From Rhopalosiphum padi (lineage: Eukaryota; Arthropoda; Insecta; Hemiptera; Aphididae): a stretch of 64,000 nucleotides of DNA. Below the pieces are notes generated by a model. That model was given only the letters and a program-made list of their open reading frames with translations, was not told the DNA's origin and did not search any database. Numbering within the stretch: the first letter of the stretch is position 1; the number at the start of each line of letters is the position of its first letter. Below are positions 1 to 12,599 of this stretch, one piece after another. Where the stretch lies: NCBI RefSeq assembly GCF_020882245.1, contig NC_083598.1, forward strand, positions 5,511,178 through 5,575,177. Direction: 5' to 3'. Position numbers and translations under genes: made by a program.

Positions 1-3000
1 GACTTATTCCCTAAATAAGAACCAATGCGTGAATATTATATTTATTTTCTTCTTGGCTTGTTTCCCATTTTTGTGCGATTTACATGTTTGATTATTAGAG
101 CTAGACACTTCATGCTCTAAAAAACTTTAAAATATGTATGCGTTTATTCCCTTAAAAATTATCATATATTTACTGAAAATATGTAAAAATTCTAAAATAC
201 GTTCTTAAAACTAATTAATTTTATTATTAAAAAACCAAAAAATACAAAATTATTTATTATTAAATAAGGAAATTTTCTTTAGGTATTTTTAATTTAATTT
301 TCACAAAAAAAAAAACAACTGTATTCAGTCTAGAATATTATACGATCAACGCAAGACGAAAACACATACGATACATAGTCTATAACAGGCGAGTTTGAAA
401 TACACTGACAGTATTAGGCGTATTTTTTATCGTCCGATTGTATGTTTTTTAACAACACACAAATAATTGGCAAAAACATGGTAGTTAGATTATTTAATCA
501 TTTTAATCTATTTTTCCAATTTCTAGAAAATTCATATTAAATATTGGATAGTATAAATAAAATAGTATTATTTATGTCACATATTGTTTTAATTTTTTTT
601 TTTAATAAAATATGTAAAATATGTATTTAAAATACAAATAAAACAAAATATGTTCTTATAAGAAAAAACTTGCCAAATATGTAAGATATGAAAAATAAAA
701 ATGATTGCTTTAAACTTCTAGTACTATAAAACAAATTTCAAATATATTACTTGGCTAAATTTAGAATGATTATTGAAAAACATGCAAACTAGTACCTAGT
801 CCTATTGATTACCGTTTCTATGTTATATACTTATATACAACTACACATCAATATAATATATAAAATTGTTTCATTTTTCCTGTTTTGTTTGTATAAGGTA
901 CATTTTCGTTTTTTAAGTGTATTTAAAAAAGGTATTATCCCTTAAATTTCTCCATATTATTTTGTCTTTCATTTATTTTAAAACTTGATGCAAATACACA
1001 CTAGAACATTTTTAAAAAACTGCAAACTATATTATAAGAATATAATATGTACCTATCTACCATATTATATTTTAATCATATATCTATGTAACCTATGATA
1101 CCCGTCATACGTTTTATGGTTTCTTTAAAATCAAGTTGTACGGTTTCTCTGTGGATTTTATATCACGTAAAGACGTGCAGTAATATACCTGTATATCGTT
1201 AGTCGTAACATTAAATGGAACTTAATTTTGTAATTTTAAACAAGGTTCACTCAATAGAAAATTATTTATTGATCAATTAATAAGAATATTTTAGACGAAT
1301 TTTTAAATTTCTTTCCATACGTACTTTTTCTCTGAATCCTTTAATTTGATATTTGTTTAAATTTTAAGCGAGTCAGATTCAATAACATACATTAGATAAT
1401 AATAACAATCGTTCTTTAATAATAATACTAAAAGAAAAAAAAACAATGGAATATATTAAATAATTAATGATATACTTATAGCTATGAATTAACCACTATA
1501 GAATTACAATACATTTTAAATGAGTTGAAGTTGACGATATGAACAGATTAATGTATTTATAGTTCTGTTGAAGAGGGTATTGCTTGAATAATAATTCAAT
1601 TTTGATTTTAGATAAAATGTATTTTTAGACCCGGTGTTACGAGTAGGGTTGTTACGAATAGGGATATGTAAAGATAAGCAAGTTAAAAACTCAGGAGAGC
1701 CAAATTTCCCTGTGAAGAGCTTAATATATAAAATGTATAAATCTAATCGCAAGCGACATTTTTCAAGTGTTTCGAGGTTACGCTAGATACAGAATAACAT
1801 AATGATAAAAAACAGTACATCCCTTGATACAAAATAATACTTTAATAATTACTCTGAAAAAGTTGAATAGGTCTATTAGAGAAGTAAATAATAATTGTGT
1901 TATTTTGAATCTGAAAAAAAATTTATTTTAATACGAGTACGATACAATCTAACCGCACGTTAGTAATTTGCATCTATTTACTGTTATAGTAAACATAAAT
2001 AACTCATATCCTATGTATAGACTACGGTTACTATAATAATTACTTATAGTTACTATACTATAATATAATATGATGTTGTGTACATATAGGTAAAATTCAA
2101 TTCAATATTATGGTTACATTTTCTAACACGGTATTTCTATTATCTATACAAGATGTTATCGATATGACTATTCTATATTTAGTTTTAACAGAGTGAACAA
2201 ACATCTAACATTATTATTACCTGTGGTGTAGTAATTGTTTTTATTTCATATACAACATGCAATTGATTTATGAGTTACTCTGATGAGAAGTAGATTAATC
2301 ATAAAGTAATTTAGACTTCGTTAAGACTATAACAACAGTATAGCATCATTCATCACTATTAAGTGTATATCATATAATATTTAATAATTAAATTTCGTAA
2401 TTTTTTCAATAAAAATTGAGTTGTTGAAATAATTAACTATCGATAGTAGTAGGTACCTATTATTTACGGCTAATTTATATTATATAAAATTATTAACTTA
2501 TCGCTTTAAGCTTTTTTATTGCTTCAAATAGTGTTAAAAAATCATAAGTATAGGATAATAATAAAAGTAAATAGCTTCATCTCTATCCCTAGAAACTTAA
2601 TCTATATTATTGAAATTTAAAATAGCTTTATATTTAAGGTTATATTTATACTAAAAAATGAATTGACTGTGGATATAAATAAAATAGTGATTATATGAAA
2701 CGTAGGTATATTGAAATAATAAATACAAATAAAATGATTTTAAAATCAATTTATTAAATTATCTCTGTAATAGTACTCATTCATTTAATATAAATTTGTT
2801 AGAGTGTTATACCAACTATAGAGGATGTGGAAAAATAACTCAATTAGAAAACGTAAGGATTGAAAAATAAATAAAATACTTATTTGGTTATATTTATAAT
2901 TTCTAGACTTTATTATTGGAATAAATAACGTATTTATTCTAGATAAAATTTTAATTTAAAAAATATAATTTTGCAATAGAGGATATAATATTGAAATTGT

Positions 3001-3522
3001 ATTATGCATATTTAATAAAAATGCTTGATTTTATCAAAACAGTAGAATACATTTACATCAAACTAAACTGTTTATTATTTTGTTTTAGAAAATTAGATGA
3101 ATAATAAATTATTCATTGTAGGTAGGTACTAGGTACTATATGAAAACTTAAGCTATTTGTTTTAATATGAACTGATTGCAATTTCCATTCATTAATTTAA
3201 ATTTGATTAATGTTTAACATAACTTTCTTTAGCTGGTTTATAATTAATCATTTATTTTATTTTTCAGTCGTAATAGAAGTAAAACATTTATTTTACTGCA
3301 TTTATTTTCTATTAGTATTATTGGTGCCAGAATTTATATAATTATATATCGTATCTATATATTTAAATTCTGATTCATATATTATTGCACTAAGTTAGAG
3401 TTAATTATAATTTACATTTAAATTAGTTTTGTTTCTAAAATGTATTATTAATTATTTAACATTTGAATTAAAATATTTGTCTATTAATGCAGATTGTTAC
3501 AATAGATCTCTTATATTATAAA
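1..3522. other. AT-rich non-coding sequence
   Basis: No gene is supported here. The sequence is A/T homopolymer-rich with many stops in all frames. Around 100-720 and again near 51780-52200 there are similar-looking stretches built from tgctcta/tagagca, aaatatgt and gttctta words, which may be remnants of a shared old repeat, but no boundaries can be drawn. The 78-codon minus-strand frame at 1516-1752 has no recognisable motif. Confidence 0.6.
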
Positions 3523-3550
3523 CTATATATATATATATATATATATATAT
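3523..3550. repeat. (AT)n microsatellite
   Basis: Uninterrupted alternating AT run of about 28 bases. Confidence 0.9.
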
Positions 3551-6131
3551 GCCATATGGCTATGTTTAAGGAAATATTACGCATATTTCTAAAGTATAAC
3601 TTCAATAATTGAAGTGTAATTTAACAACATTTAATGAACGAAAAATGTCAATAGATTACAAGGACGTGACTTTAATATATTACACATATTTTATAATGCA
3701 TGTGTTTATGCATTTATTTAATAAATATGAAAATACTTATCGAGGATATAATATATTAAATATGAACTGAAATATTCTTATGGCCATTTTTAAATTTGTA
3801 TTTTTTTCTTTAAGTTTTACTGAAATCAGTTACAATCAACAGTAGGACAAGATTCCGAGACACGCGTGCGTGGATACCTTGGCACATAATAGTGGTATGT
3901 TGTAATATTAAAATTAAAAGTAATAATAAAGTATCGTGTCCAAATAAACGGTTCTTATAAAAGAATTAATAAAAATATATCTTCAAAGTATTATTTATAA
4001 AATTATACGTCACCATGGACTTACATTTATAAAACTATGTGATTGTGATAAATTACAATATTTTTAACACTACTTGAATAAATGGTTGATAGACCAATAT
4101 GAAATAAATAATATCCGTAAAAACTTGATAAAAATTACTTGATAAAAATTGAATTCATTCATAATTTTAAACGTGTTAAATTTATAATAATTGTTAGTAT
4201 TATTAAACGTACGTACATTATTTGTTAAATTTTTACAAATTAAGTACCCAGTTCAAATAAAATCATTCAATAACAAATTTAAATTAAATTTTCATAAATT
4301 ATGACTTTAAAAATGTTCTTAGATGAATTACTCAGTAAACTTATATTACTTATCTTAGGCATTTTTATTTTTATAATTAATTATTATATAATAATTTGTA
4401 CACGGATAAACTATTATTATTATTTTTAATTATTATAATAAAAATATCTATTTTTCATCGGCATTCGTTTTTTATAATGGTTTTTGACAATTAAAAAAAT
4501 ATAAAATCAGATATTTTGCACACATAAATGATTAAAGAACACATCTTAAAAAGTCAGTCAAGTTTTTGAGCGACCCATTTAAAAAAAGAAAACAATTTGT
4601 ACGTTTAAATAAAAGTTGTGTAAAGATACAAAAACACTTGACATACAATTTTATGGTTGATTAAAGCTTTTTATACAAATAATAACTATATTAAATATGT
4701 ATCATCCTTTTGTAATACGTACGTTTCATGATTATCAAAACTAAATTGTATTCAGTGAATAGAGAATCAAACCGTAAGATGGAATTATGTTTATTTAAAT
4801 TGTTTGGATAGTTTTTATTGTTAATTTGTCTAAATATTAATCGAACAATATCTTTCATTTTAGGCATATGATTAAGGGAGAAATGCGGCAAAAACAGTAT
4901 TATATCGCCATAAGTTTAAAAATAATTTTATTGTCATCATTATATTAGGTATTTAAATGTGGAAATATATAAAAATTTATTTTATGGTATCGATAAACCT
5001 ATAATATAATATTAGGTATGATATAATATAATGCTATTGATTATCCCACTATATATTTATGATAATATGCTATTATTTAAAATACTAGTAATCGCAGTTT
5101 TTTTTTAGTTAATCATGGTTATTATTTTCAAAACCAACAATAATAAATAACTGGATACTACTGTTTAAGTTAAAATGATGTATATTTTTAATAATGTCAT
5201 ATTTTCATGTGTGACTTTACTTAGTATTTTATTTTTTATCACTTTATTTTCTCAACTAAATTACTCAAGAATTAAATTTACTTTTTAATTACGTCGTATT
5301 AAGTTTTCGATGACATTCGTTTATTATTAATACACTTGTTTAATTATCTTCTGTAAGATATTTCTTCCGGTTTCTAAACTTTGAGATTAAATTTGTTTTT
5401 TAATTGCATCACAGAAATATGCTTTAATATATTAAACTGTATTTTAATATAATATGTTTTTCTATTAAAAATCTACAACTTAATTTTATTTAATTAGTCT
5501 TTGTTAAGATTTGTATTTTAGTTTTAATGCGAGTAAGTTTATTTTTTTCGTGGATTAAGTACCTACGTGTACAGTTTAGATCATTTGCATCTATAATATG
5601 TATTATATTTAATATCGTGATAATAATAATAATAATAATGTATTATTCTATAATATGTTCACTATAAATACAATATGATTGACTAACAAGTTATAAAACA
5701 AAATTAATTCTATCATATTTTTTTTTTTTTTGTAATTGAATCAGGTTTATTAAAATTTATGATTATTATAAGAGTTAACCATAAGTCATATTATAGCTAA
5801 ATTAACTTTTTATGAGGTATTAATGGTATAAGAGAGAAAGTAGGTTTAAGGGGAAAATGAACCAGTGTTGGATTGGATAGGGAGTTTCCAGTGTATGCCT
5901 GATGTTTTTATTGGAAGCAAAAATATTGAATGTTGAAAGCTGTATTCGAGTGTCTATTTATATTAGTTATTATTAGTGTCTAATGTACCTAACTTATCAG
6001 GCTTTGCTAGAGAATTTGCCTGTAAATATGGTACTATTGTTTTTTTTTTTTAATAATTATTTTTTCTTTAAAAGAAAAAACATGTAAAGTTTAAATCCAC
6101 GTTTAAGTGTCTTAGTTATTTAGGTATACTA
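3551..6131. other. AT-rich non-coding sequence
   Basis: No gene is seen. Small structures are a 14-base tandem duplication at 4123-4150 and a (TAA)6 run near 5621-5639. A purine-rich, slightly more complex patch at about 5820-5960 borders the mobile element that starts at 6132; it may be an older repeat remnant but shows no recognisable protein. Confidence 0.55.
4123..4150. repeat. 14-bp perfect tandem duplication
   Basis: The unit acttgataaaaatt occurs twice back to back without mismatch. Confidence 0.9.
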
Positions 6132-6222
6132 GGTGATTTTTTTATCAAACAACACTCATTATTTCAAAATATATTTATTTTTATTTTATTTTTATTCTTA
6201 CATAATTTCCAGTCAAAATAAA
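6132..6222 (+). repeat. Left terminal inverted repeat
   Basis: Matches the reverse complement of 7141-7235. The outer ~45 bases and the inner 22 bases are well conserved; the middle, rich in T and A, has drifted. Confidence 0.75.
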
Positions 6223-6274
6223 GCTATACATTTAAAAACATTTTTTTTTTAAAGTTTTTACTATTTTAAATGAT

Positions 6275-6582
6275 AACATACATTTTGAATTTCATGTTCA
6301 GAAGCAAAATAATTTTCGAAGTATTTTGATTTATTAAAATAGAAATTCCAACGAGTAGTTTATGAGTTATAACTTTATAAGTATTTAAAGTGTAAGTGAG
6401 CGAATAGGTGAGTTACGGGGATACCCTGCAAAATATTGTTCTATTGCTTCGCTTACAAAGACTTTAAAGTTTTAAATACTTATAACTCATAAACTCCTCG
6501 TATTAATTTAGATTGTTATGTATCATAATTCATAATACTCAGAAAAATTATTGTTTCTGAACATAAAATTAAAATGTATGTT
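6275..6582. repeat. Foldback (palindromic) element, ~308 bp
   Basis: The left arm starts aacatacatttt and the right arm ends with its exact complement aaaatgtatgtt. Inside, tcatgttcagaa near 6292 pairs with a near-complement near 6555, and gtttatgagttataa near 6358 pairs with the complement near 6480-6495. The loop at about 6400-6450 is the least A/T-rich part. The arms are long and imperfect, as in non-autonomous foldback or MITE-type elements. A TGAT-like word flanks the left end and TTGATT the right, too weak to call a target duplication. It lies within the larger TIR element. Confidence 0.7.
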
Positions 6583-6639
6583 TTGATTCAAAAAAATAAA
6601 ATATTAAAAAAATATTTTTTTATAAAAATGTTTTGTTAT

Positions 6640-7133
6640 TTTTGTTTTTGATTTTTATTATAAAGCGTACAATCTGTAATTATTATTACAATAAGTATGC
6701 ATGTGGAAATATATAGTGATTGACAAAGGTTCATGATCAAAACAGTCACCCAATGGTGACACTGTATTACTTGATTAGGTTAAATTTAAAATTTACCTGC
6801 ATATATATATATATATATTATGTTAATTAAATGTAAATTTCTACACCATTTCATCTTCAAACGACGAAGAGAATTTCCAGGAATGTTGTCCCTAAAGCAG
6901 AAATTAGTGGATTGAAGTGGTTTGTCAATCGGGATCAGAAACGTTTATATACGATTTTGGCAGTTTTTTCTATTGTATTAATTTTTAAGTCTGTATGAAG
7001 GGTGTGATTAGAAACATAAAAAGGGAATTTGTGATTATGCAGAGGGTTGTGGATTGGAAGGTTTGTATTTTGTTTGTGTTGGAATTTTTGGCTGTGCCCC
7101 ATAACTGAATCCCATAAGTCCAAATGGACATTA
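6640..7133 (-). pseudogene. Decayed 3' end of a jockey-type non-LTR retrotransposon
   Basis: On the minus strand, three reading-frame segments in order carry residues typical of the C-terminal part of jockey-clade ORF2, downstream of the reverse transcriptase core. The first (about 7132-7025) reads WTYGIQLWGTAKNS. The second, in another frame from 7024, contains PFYVSNHTLHTDLKI, followed by a stop codon at 6935-6937. The third, after another frame change near 6880, contains LRRLKMKWCRNL. So at least two frameshifts and one nonsense change break it, and the upstream endonuclease and polymerase regions are absent. About 150-200 bases of A/T-rich 3' sequence follow, with no clean poly(A). The copy is 5'-truncated and dead. 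The 62-codon frame at 6935-7123 is a mixture of the first two frames. The jockey assignment is by motif recognition; the exact family needs alignment. Confidence 0.8.
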
Positions 7134-7140
7134 ATATTGT

Positions 7141-7235
7141 TTTATTTTAACTGGAAATTATGAAAAAACAATATTATTTTCAAAATGTTTAATATATCTT
7201 GAAATAATGAGTGTTGTTTGATAAAATAATCACTC
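7141..7235 (-). repeat. Right terminal inverted repeat
   Basis: Inverted partner of 6132-6222. Its inner edge at 7141 abuts the 5' truncation point of the jockey-type fragment within about ten bases. Confidence 0.75.
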
Positions 7236-7593
7236 TATATTATGCGAATTATACCACAATAAAACACCGTGTATATATTAGATAAATTCGGTTGAAGTGT
7301 GTTACGGTTAATGGACAAATCGGTTTAAAATACTTATAAGTTATAATATTTTGTACCATAAAACTAATAGGTACCCAAATATTAAATATGATAGCATTAA
7401 TATACATAAATCATAAATGTATTCATAAGACAAGTAAAAACTATAGAGTACGTGATGCATCATATCATTTAAATTATTGTCTAATTATTAATTATAATTT
7501 CATTAATAAAATACTAGATGGTAAATAGTAATACATAAAATACTCTTACTATACATAATATTATAGTAACACAATATTTTAACTGATGTGTAA

Positions 7594-7627
<34 letters not shown>

Positions 7628-9299
7628 ACCTATTATATTATGATTAACTTACTGACCATTTCTCATCCTCAAAAAGATAGTGATTCTATACGTTGATATC
7701 GGCTTGTCCTATACATTATTATCCAAGGTATCGATAGACGAATATAATGGACACGTCGAGTAGTGTTTCAAACCGAGTCGATCTAAAAATATACGGTTTT
7801 TTACCGTTCCAGATAGTGTGACACAGTGTTAAATACTAACCAGTCAATGTTATACCGTCGAATTAATAATTAGTTAAAAAGATTAAGTTTTGTAAAATTT
7901 AATTTTGAATTTTACACGTTTGTAATTTACAGTTAAAAATGTACATTTTGTATGGATATTCAAAATATTGGATGAAGTCCCTGGTGTATCTCTACCATAT
8001 TTGACAATAACTTAATTTTATTTTTAAAACTGATATTTCAGTTATTGCTAACATTTATTATACATATTGTTTAAAAATTTAAAATTTAAAACTCAGCGCA
8101 CATTTATTCAATTACAAATAAAATATAATATTAGTGTATTATATTTTATAAATAATTTATTTTGATTCCGCAGTTTTCATTACTTATTTTTCTTTTTTCT
8201 TTTACTGGTTTTAATTATATATTAATTTTACTTTGAAGTTAACCAATTAGGAAATAGTATAATTTTTGCAGGTTATTAATATTAGGTTAGGTCAAATAAT
8301 TCAATAATTTTTTAGTATTTGGTATTCCTTTACAATAAAACTGCTGTGTAATAAAAATAATAAGTTCAAATTACATGTACATTAAACCACAAGTTACAGT
8401 GTTCTATTGTGGTTACAGACAAACCATTTTTGATTTTATCCCTTTCAGAAGTCATCTATTTTGAGTAATGGCTATTGTCCACCGCGGGAGTAATGAAGCG
8501 AGGTTTTTGTGTAAAAGGTTGACTTTTTTCTATTTATTTGAATCAAAAGTCACGAGGACAATTGGATACCGAAAAAAAGGGACAAAAGAAATATAGGTAC
8601 GCCCCCGACTTACCAACATGTTTTCGAAACTTAAAATTTTTTATGATTTACATTTTAAAATTTAAAAGTTTTCGTCGTTTAATAAAATAGTATATAGTAC
8701 TGTGAACATATAAAATTATGCATGTTTTAATAATATTTATTTTTCATAGGTTTTATAATAATTTCAATATAAATATTATGATCAAAACAAAGCATTAAAA
8801 GTAGGTCTTATTGAATCATTGACATTTAAATATATTTAGTATTATACTGTTTAATATATATAATAATATATGCATGCATATATGTTGTATATATTAGTTA
8901 ATAGTTTAATATTATTCATATTATGTACACAGGCGAAAATATTAGGTTTCATAAGGTGTGGTGTAAGCTTATTCTTTTAAAGCTTAATTAGTTAGAATGA
9001 CTAAATATTTTATTTCATGCAAATATAGATGATTAATAATTTTGCATATTTTAACCCGGGGCTTATATAAATAATTAAACAATTATAATTGCTGATGATA
9101 TTAATTTGTTACGTTTCGTAGAATATATTTTTATTTTTTTTTTATTATTTCACGTGACATTACTCTACAGCGGGACAGGTCACGGATAATAACCGCTTTA
9201 CGTTCTCGCAGAAAAACTGAACTGGATCGATAAGAATAATTAAATCTGATTGTTCCCACCATACCTACTGCATAAAATGTAATAATATCGCAAGAATTG
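7236..9299. other. AT-rich non-coding sequence
   Basis: No gene is seen. A perfect (AT)n run lies at about 7600-7626. The stretch 7640-7870 is more complex (several CG words and few homopolymers) and could be regulatory. At 8440-8620 a patch with ccaccgcggg, a gggacaaaag word and cgcccccgac looks like an old repeat or unique complex sequence; no partner repeat was found in the window. Confidence 0.55.
7600..7626. repeat. (AT)n microsatellite
   Basis: Alternating AT run of about 27 bases. Confidence 0.9.
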
Positions 9300-9720
9300 A
9301 AATATTCTCCGCCTTCCCCGAACACCAGGTCGCGGTCGCGTCGTAAATACTCCGGGACGGTATAGCTGCTGCAGCCACGCTACGGGTTTAACGTACACAC
9401 GCGATTATATGACGCAAATCGTAACGTCGTTCCGTGTTTTCGGACCGTTTCGCCACATAGAAGCGGTTTTAATCATGGAGAACGGCGCGTGCATGCGATC
9501 GTTGTCATAATCATAACTTCACCCCGACCCGGCCGATTCCGCGTCAAACGACTGCAGAACCCCTCTGACAACCCAGGTACGCGCAGACGTATACGGTCAC
9601 CACACACACAGACAACGAGCACTACGATACTATTTCGTGTACCCGTGTGACTATAATACGGGATGACGATTTACCGAGCACGCTCACTCAGATCGTATGG
9701 TTTGATTATGCGGCAAACCG
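9300..9720. promoter_or_regulatory. CpG-rich island, possible promoter or 5' non-coding exon
   Basis: This stretch is strikingly richer in G+C and CG dinucleotides than its surroundings (for example ggtcgcggtcgcgtcgt near 9328 and gaacggcgcgtgcatgcg near 9481). Such islands in an AT-rich insect genome often mark promoters or 5' exons. On the plus strand a good splice-donor sequence, CAG|GTACGC, sits at 9574-9582, and a short frame of 11 codons starts at the ATG at 9476. The minus strand is also open for about 80 codons (to 9131), but without an ATG start or known motif. Strand and function are undecided. Confidence 0.4.
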
Positions 9721-12599
9721 ACGTTTTCAGAAAAAAATAGTTGGCCCGGTGGCTTACAGAAAAATGTTTATAAAGGACATTTTAATTTAATAAAACAAAA
9801 GTTTTCGTCGCCACGGGACACTCATTAAATGGCGTTTAAATTTTAATAATTTGGAAAATATTTACTTTAATTTATAGTGCTTAAATATTCCAAGAGTTAT
9901 AAGAATTTAAACGAATGCGTGTTTCAGTATGAAACGGGTGATTATAAGCGTGATCGGACATATTTAGACTGAATGTTATTATTCCCGTACATCAGTATGC
10001 ACAACGCATGTGTACGTTACGATGTTATGTCATTTTAAGAATGCGCGTACATCAAAACACGCGCATTATGCTAAAACGGCGGCTGTTAAAACTAATGATG
10101 GATCCCGAAAATAGGGTATTTTGACAAGACATTCGACACATTGTCGACCTAGGATTTTTCCAAACAGATATTCCTTTCGCGAATGCGTGACACGGGTGTT
10201 ATGCTTATAAATTATTATCAGCAGTGTCTTGCAAAACTAACAATAATCTAGATAAAAAAAAAGAAAGATAATGCATTGAAATTTTTCTCTGATATCAAAT
10301 AGATAATTTTGCATACAATTTAAAACTTGCTCGTCTTAAATTTGCTATAGATATAATAATACTCAATTTTTACACTCTCAAATACGATAAACGATCGGTG
10401 TTTACAGAGAATGAACAATATACTACGAGGTGAACATACGTAATAAATTTACATTAAAAAACTTGATAATAAAATAAAATAAGTAAACTGTGCAGGAAAA
10501 ATCTTGTAAAACCTAACACCATCACCTAAAGTTATACATTTATGTTATATTACATTAAAATATCAAAATTGAAAATCCTGTCACAAAAAAAAAAAAAAAA
10601 ATATCTAGATAGTTTATTAATCAATGATTAATAACCATATGTGACCAATTTATTTCAATAGACGCTGGGAGATATTAGGAATCTTCAATAATTTTTGTAC
10701 AGATAAGATGCAGATAAATATTTTTATCTCAATAAATTAACTGGATAATGCAACAACTAAAGAGATATACGATAATGACGTGGCAAAGGGGAAAATTGCG
10801 AAGTAGATACTTCTGAGTTTTTTAAAGGGTGGTGGGTGGGCATGTAATAATTTAATATTACTAGTATTTTTAGCATTTACTACAACAAGTAGTTGAGTAT
10901 ACAACAGTAAATGCCTTTGTCAGGATTTTGGTGGATGAATGGAATGTTAGACTAACATTTAAAAAAAATCAAGTTTGCTACACGACTAAATATTATGATA
11001 CAAGGTATTTATGCATTTTAGTTTCGACCAAACAGACACGTAATAGGGCGCACGTTTAAAGAATATACGTAGGTAAACATCAAAATATAAAAACGAATAT
11101 TTCGGTAAAAAAAAATCGCATATTTGACGTGTGACGTCTGAAGTAATAATAATCGACGTTGAAATTATTTCGAGCGTCGAAAACGTCGCCGTCATGTATT
11201 ACTGACACATTATACCACAAACGTCATCACATCTCTGTGGTTCAGCCTAGTTCTATTTTACACTTAATAACTCTACGACCGAATACAATATTAGGTTACA
11301 ACAATATGTGTAAACTGTATATATATATATTATATATATATGTTTATACAAACGATTCACGACTCTCTAGGTGGCGTTTTGTGCATTTAATAAAACTATA
11401 CCACCAATTAAAGTCATGCACGTGAGCTGTTTCATTATATCTGGCTTTTACGTATAATATCCTAAGACACGCGCTTCGAACGTCTTCAACAAATAAAACA
11501 CACGATATATTATGTGTTCGGATAATCATCGGGTCAGTCGATGAATTTTAGTTAGATATAGAAAGTTAACAAATAATATATTAATAATTGCATGTTTTCT
11601 GATATTGTATTTCAATGGAAAATTGTTATATAAAGTTTAAAATACTTATGTCCATAAAACAGTTATTAATTATTATTATCATTTTTTGGTAAGTACAATA
11701 AAAAATAAATTTGATTCTATCAGGAAATTATAGCATAAATAGATACTTATTCTCTTTTAACACTGTTTATATTCTCGACTATCGAAAAAATTGGTATTTA
11801 TTTTAATTTTCTTCTTTTGACCTTTAAAATAATCACCCGATCTAATTTTTTTTATCACAGTTCACACTCAAAGTTGAAAAATGAAAGATTTTTCTGTTCC
11901 AAAACGTAATAACAAACAGAAGCAAAATACGAAAAATTATTATAAAACCAATACAGTTATTGCTCTTCTCAGAACCTAAATCTATTAAAGGATAATTAAA
12001 TTGTATTGTAATTTAAAAAAAAAAATAACAATATTCAAATAACACAAATTTGGTTTGTAGTTTTAAATTTCTCCAAAACCAAGCACATTTGATTCATTTT
12101 ATGAAACAGTTTGTACTTGTCTAAAATTTGTATATCAAAATATATTTAAATACCATCGCAATCGTAAAATTAATTATTATTAAGTGATAAGGAAACTTAA
12201 AATATCACTTGAATAATTATAAAAACTTATATAAGTAACTTAAAAAGTAAAATGATATTTGGTATTATACAATATTGATGTCTAAATATTTTTTATATAA
12301 TATGTAAGTTGTTATGAGTATACATTTTTATTGATGACTTAATAATAACTTAATTACGTATATAGGATATTTATTGATTATTCAATTTGTTTAGTTTTAA
12401 TTCTTATTTTTTTTATGTTTTTCTAATAAGTGTCTACAACACGGTACGCCTGATATTTATTATTACTATTTATATTTTCGTTTGTAGTTTTATTAATGTC
12501 TGGTGAAAATGTCAGTATGTGGGTACATAGTGTTCAAATAAATTTGCATAACGTACATTGACGGATGTGTTATGTTTGTTCAGTCTTTAGAACAATAAA
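9721..12599. other. Non-coding sequence, moderately complex to 11530
   Basis: The first 500 bases continue the CpG island as a gradual shoulder with CG words (for example gaatgcgcgtac near 10038). A second richer patch is at about 11110-11250 and 11400-11530. An imperfect (AT)n run is at about 11318-11341. The overlapping frames at 11159-11425 and 11344-11529 run through this repeat and show no protein family features. Confidence 0.5.

Larger units (their letters stand above)
6132..7235. mobile_element. Composite element with ~90 bp terminal inverted repeats
   Basis: The two ends are inverted copies. The left end begins near 6132 (ggtgatttttttatcaaac) and the right end finishes near 7235; the reverse complement of the right end reads agtgattattttatcaaac. 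They share the following stretch acactcattatttcaa, and match again at 6201-6222 versus 7141-7162 with 21 of 22 bases. A TA lies just outside both ends (6130-6131 is ta, 7236-7237 is ta), compatible with a TA target duplication, although the outermost 1-2 bases differ between arms. The interior holds no transposase but contains a foldback palindrome (6275-6582) and a decayed jockey-type fragment (about 6640-7133). The family cannot be named from sequence alone. Alternatively, the arms could be an older inverted repeat into which both inner elements inserted. Confidence 0.75.

Noticed and set aside
9131..9325. 64-codon minus-strand frame from a GTG
   Set aside because: No ATG start and no motif; open because of the CpG-rich composition.
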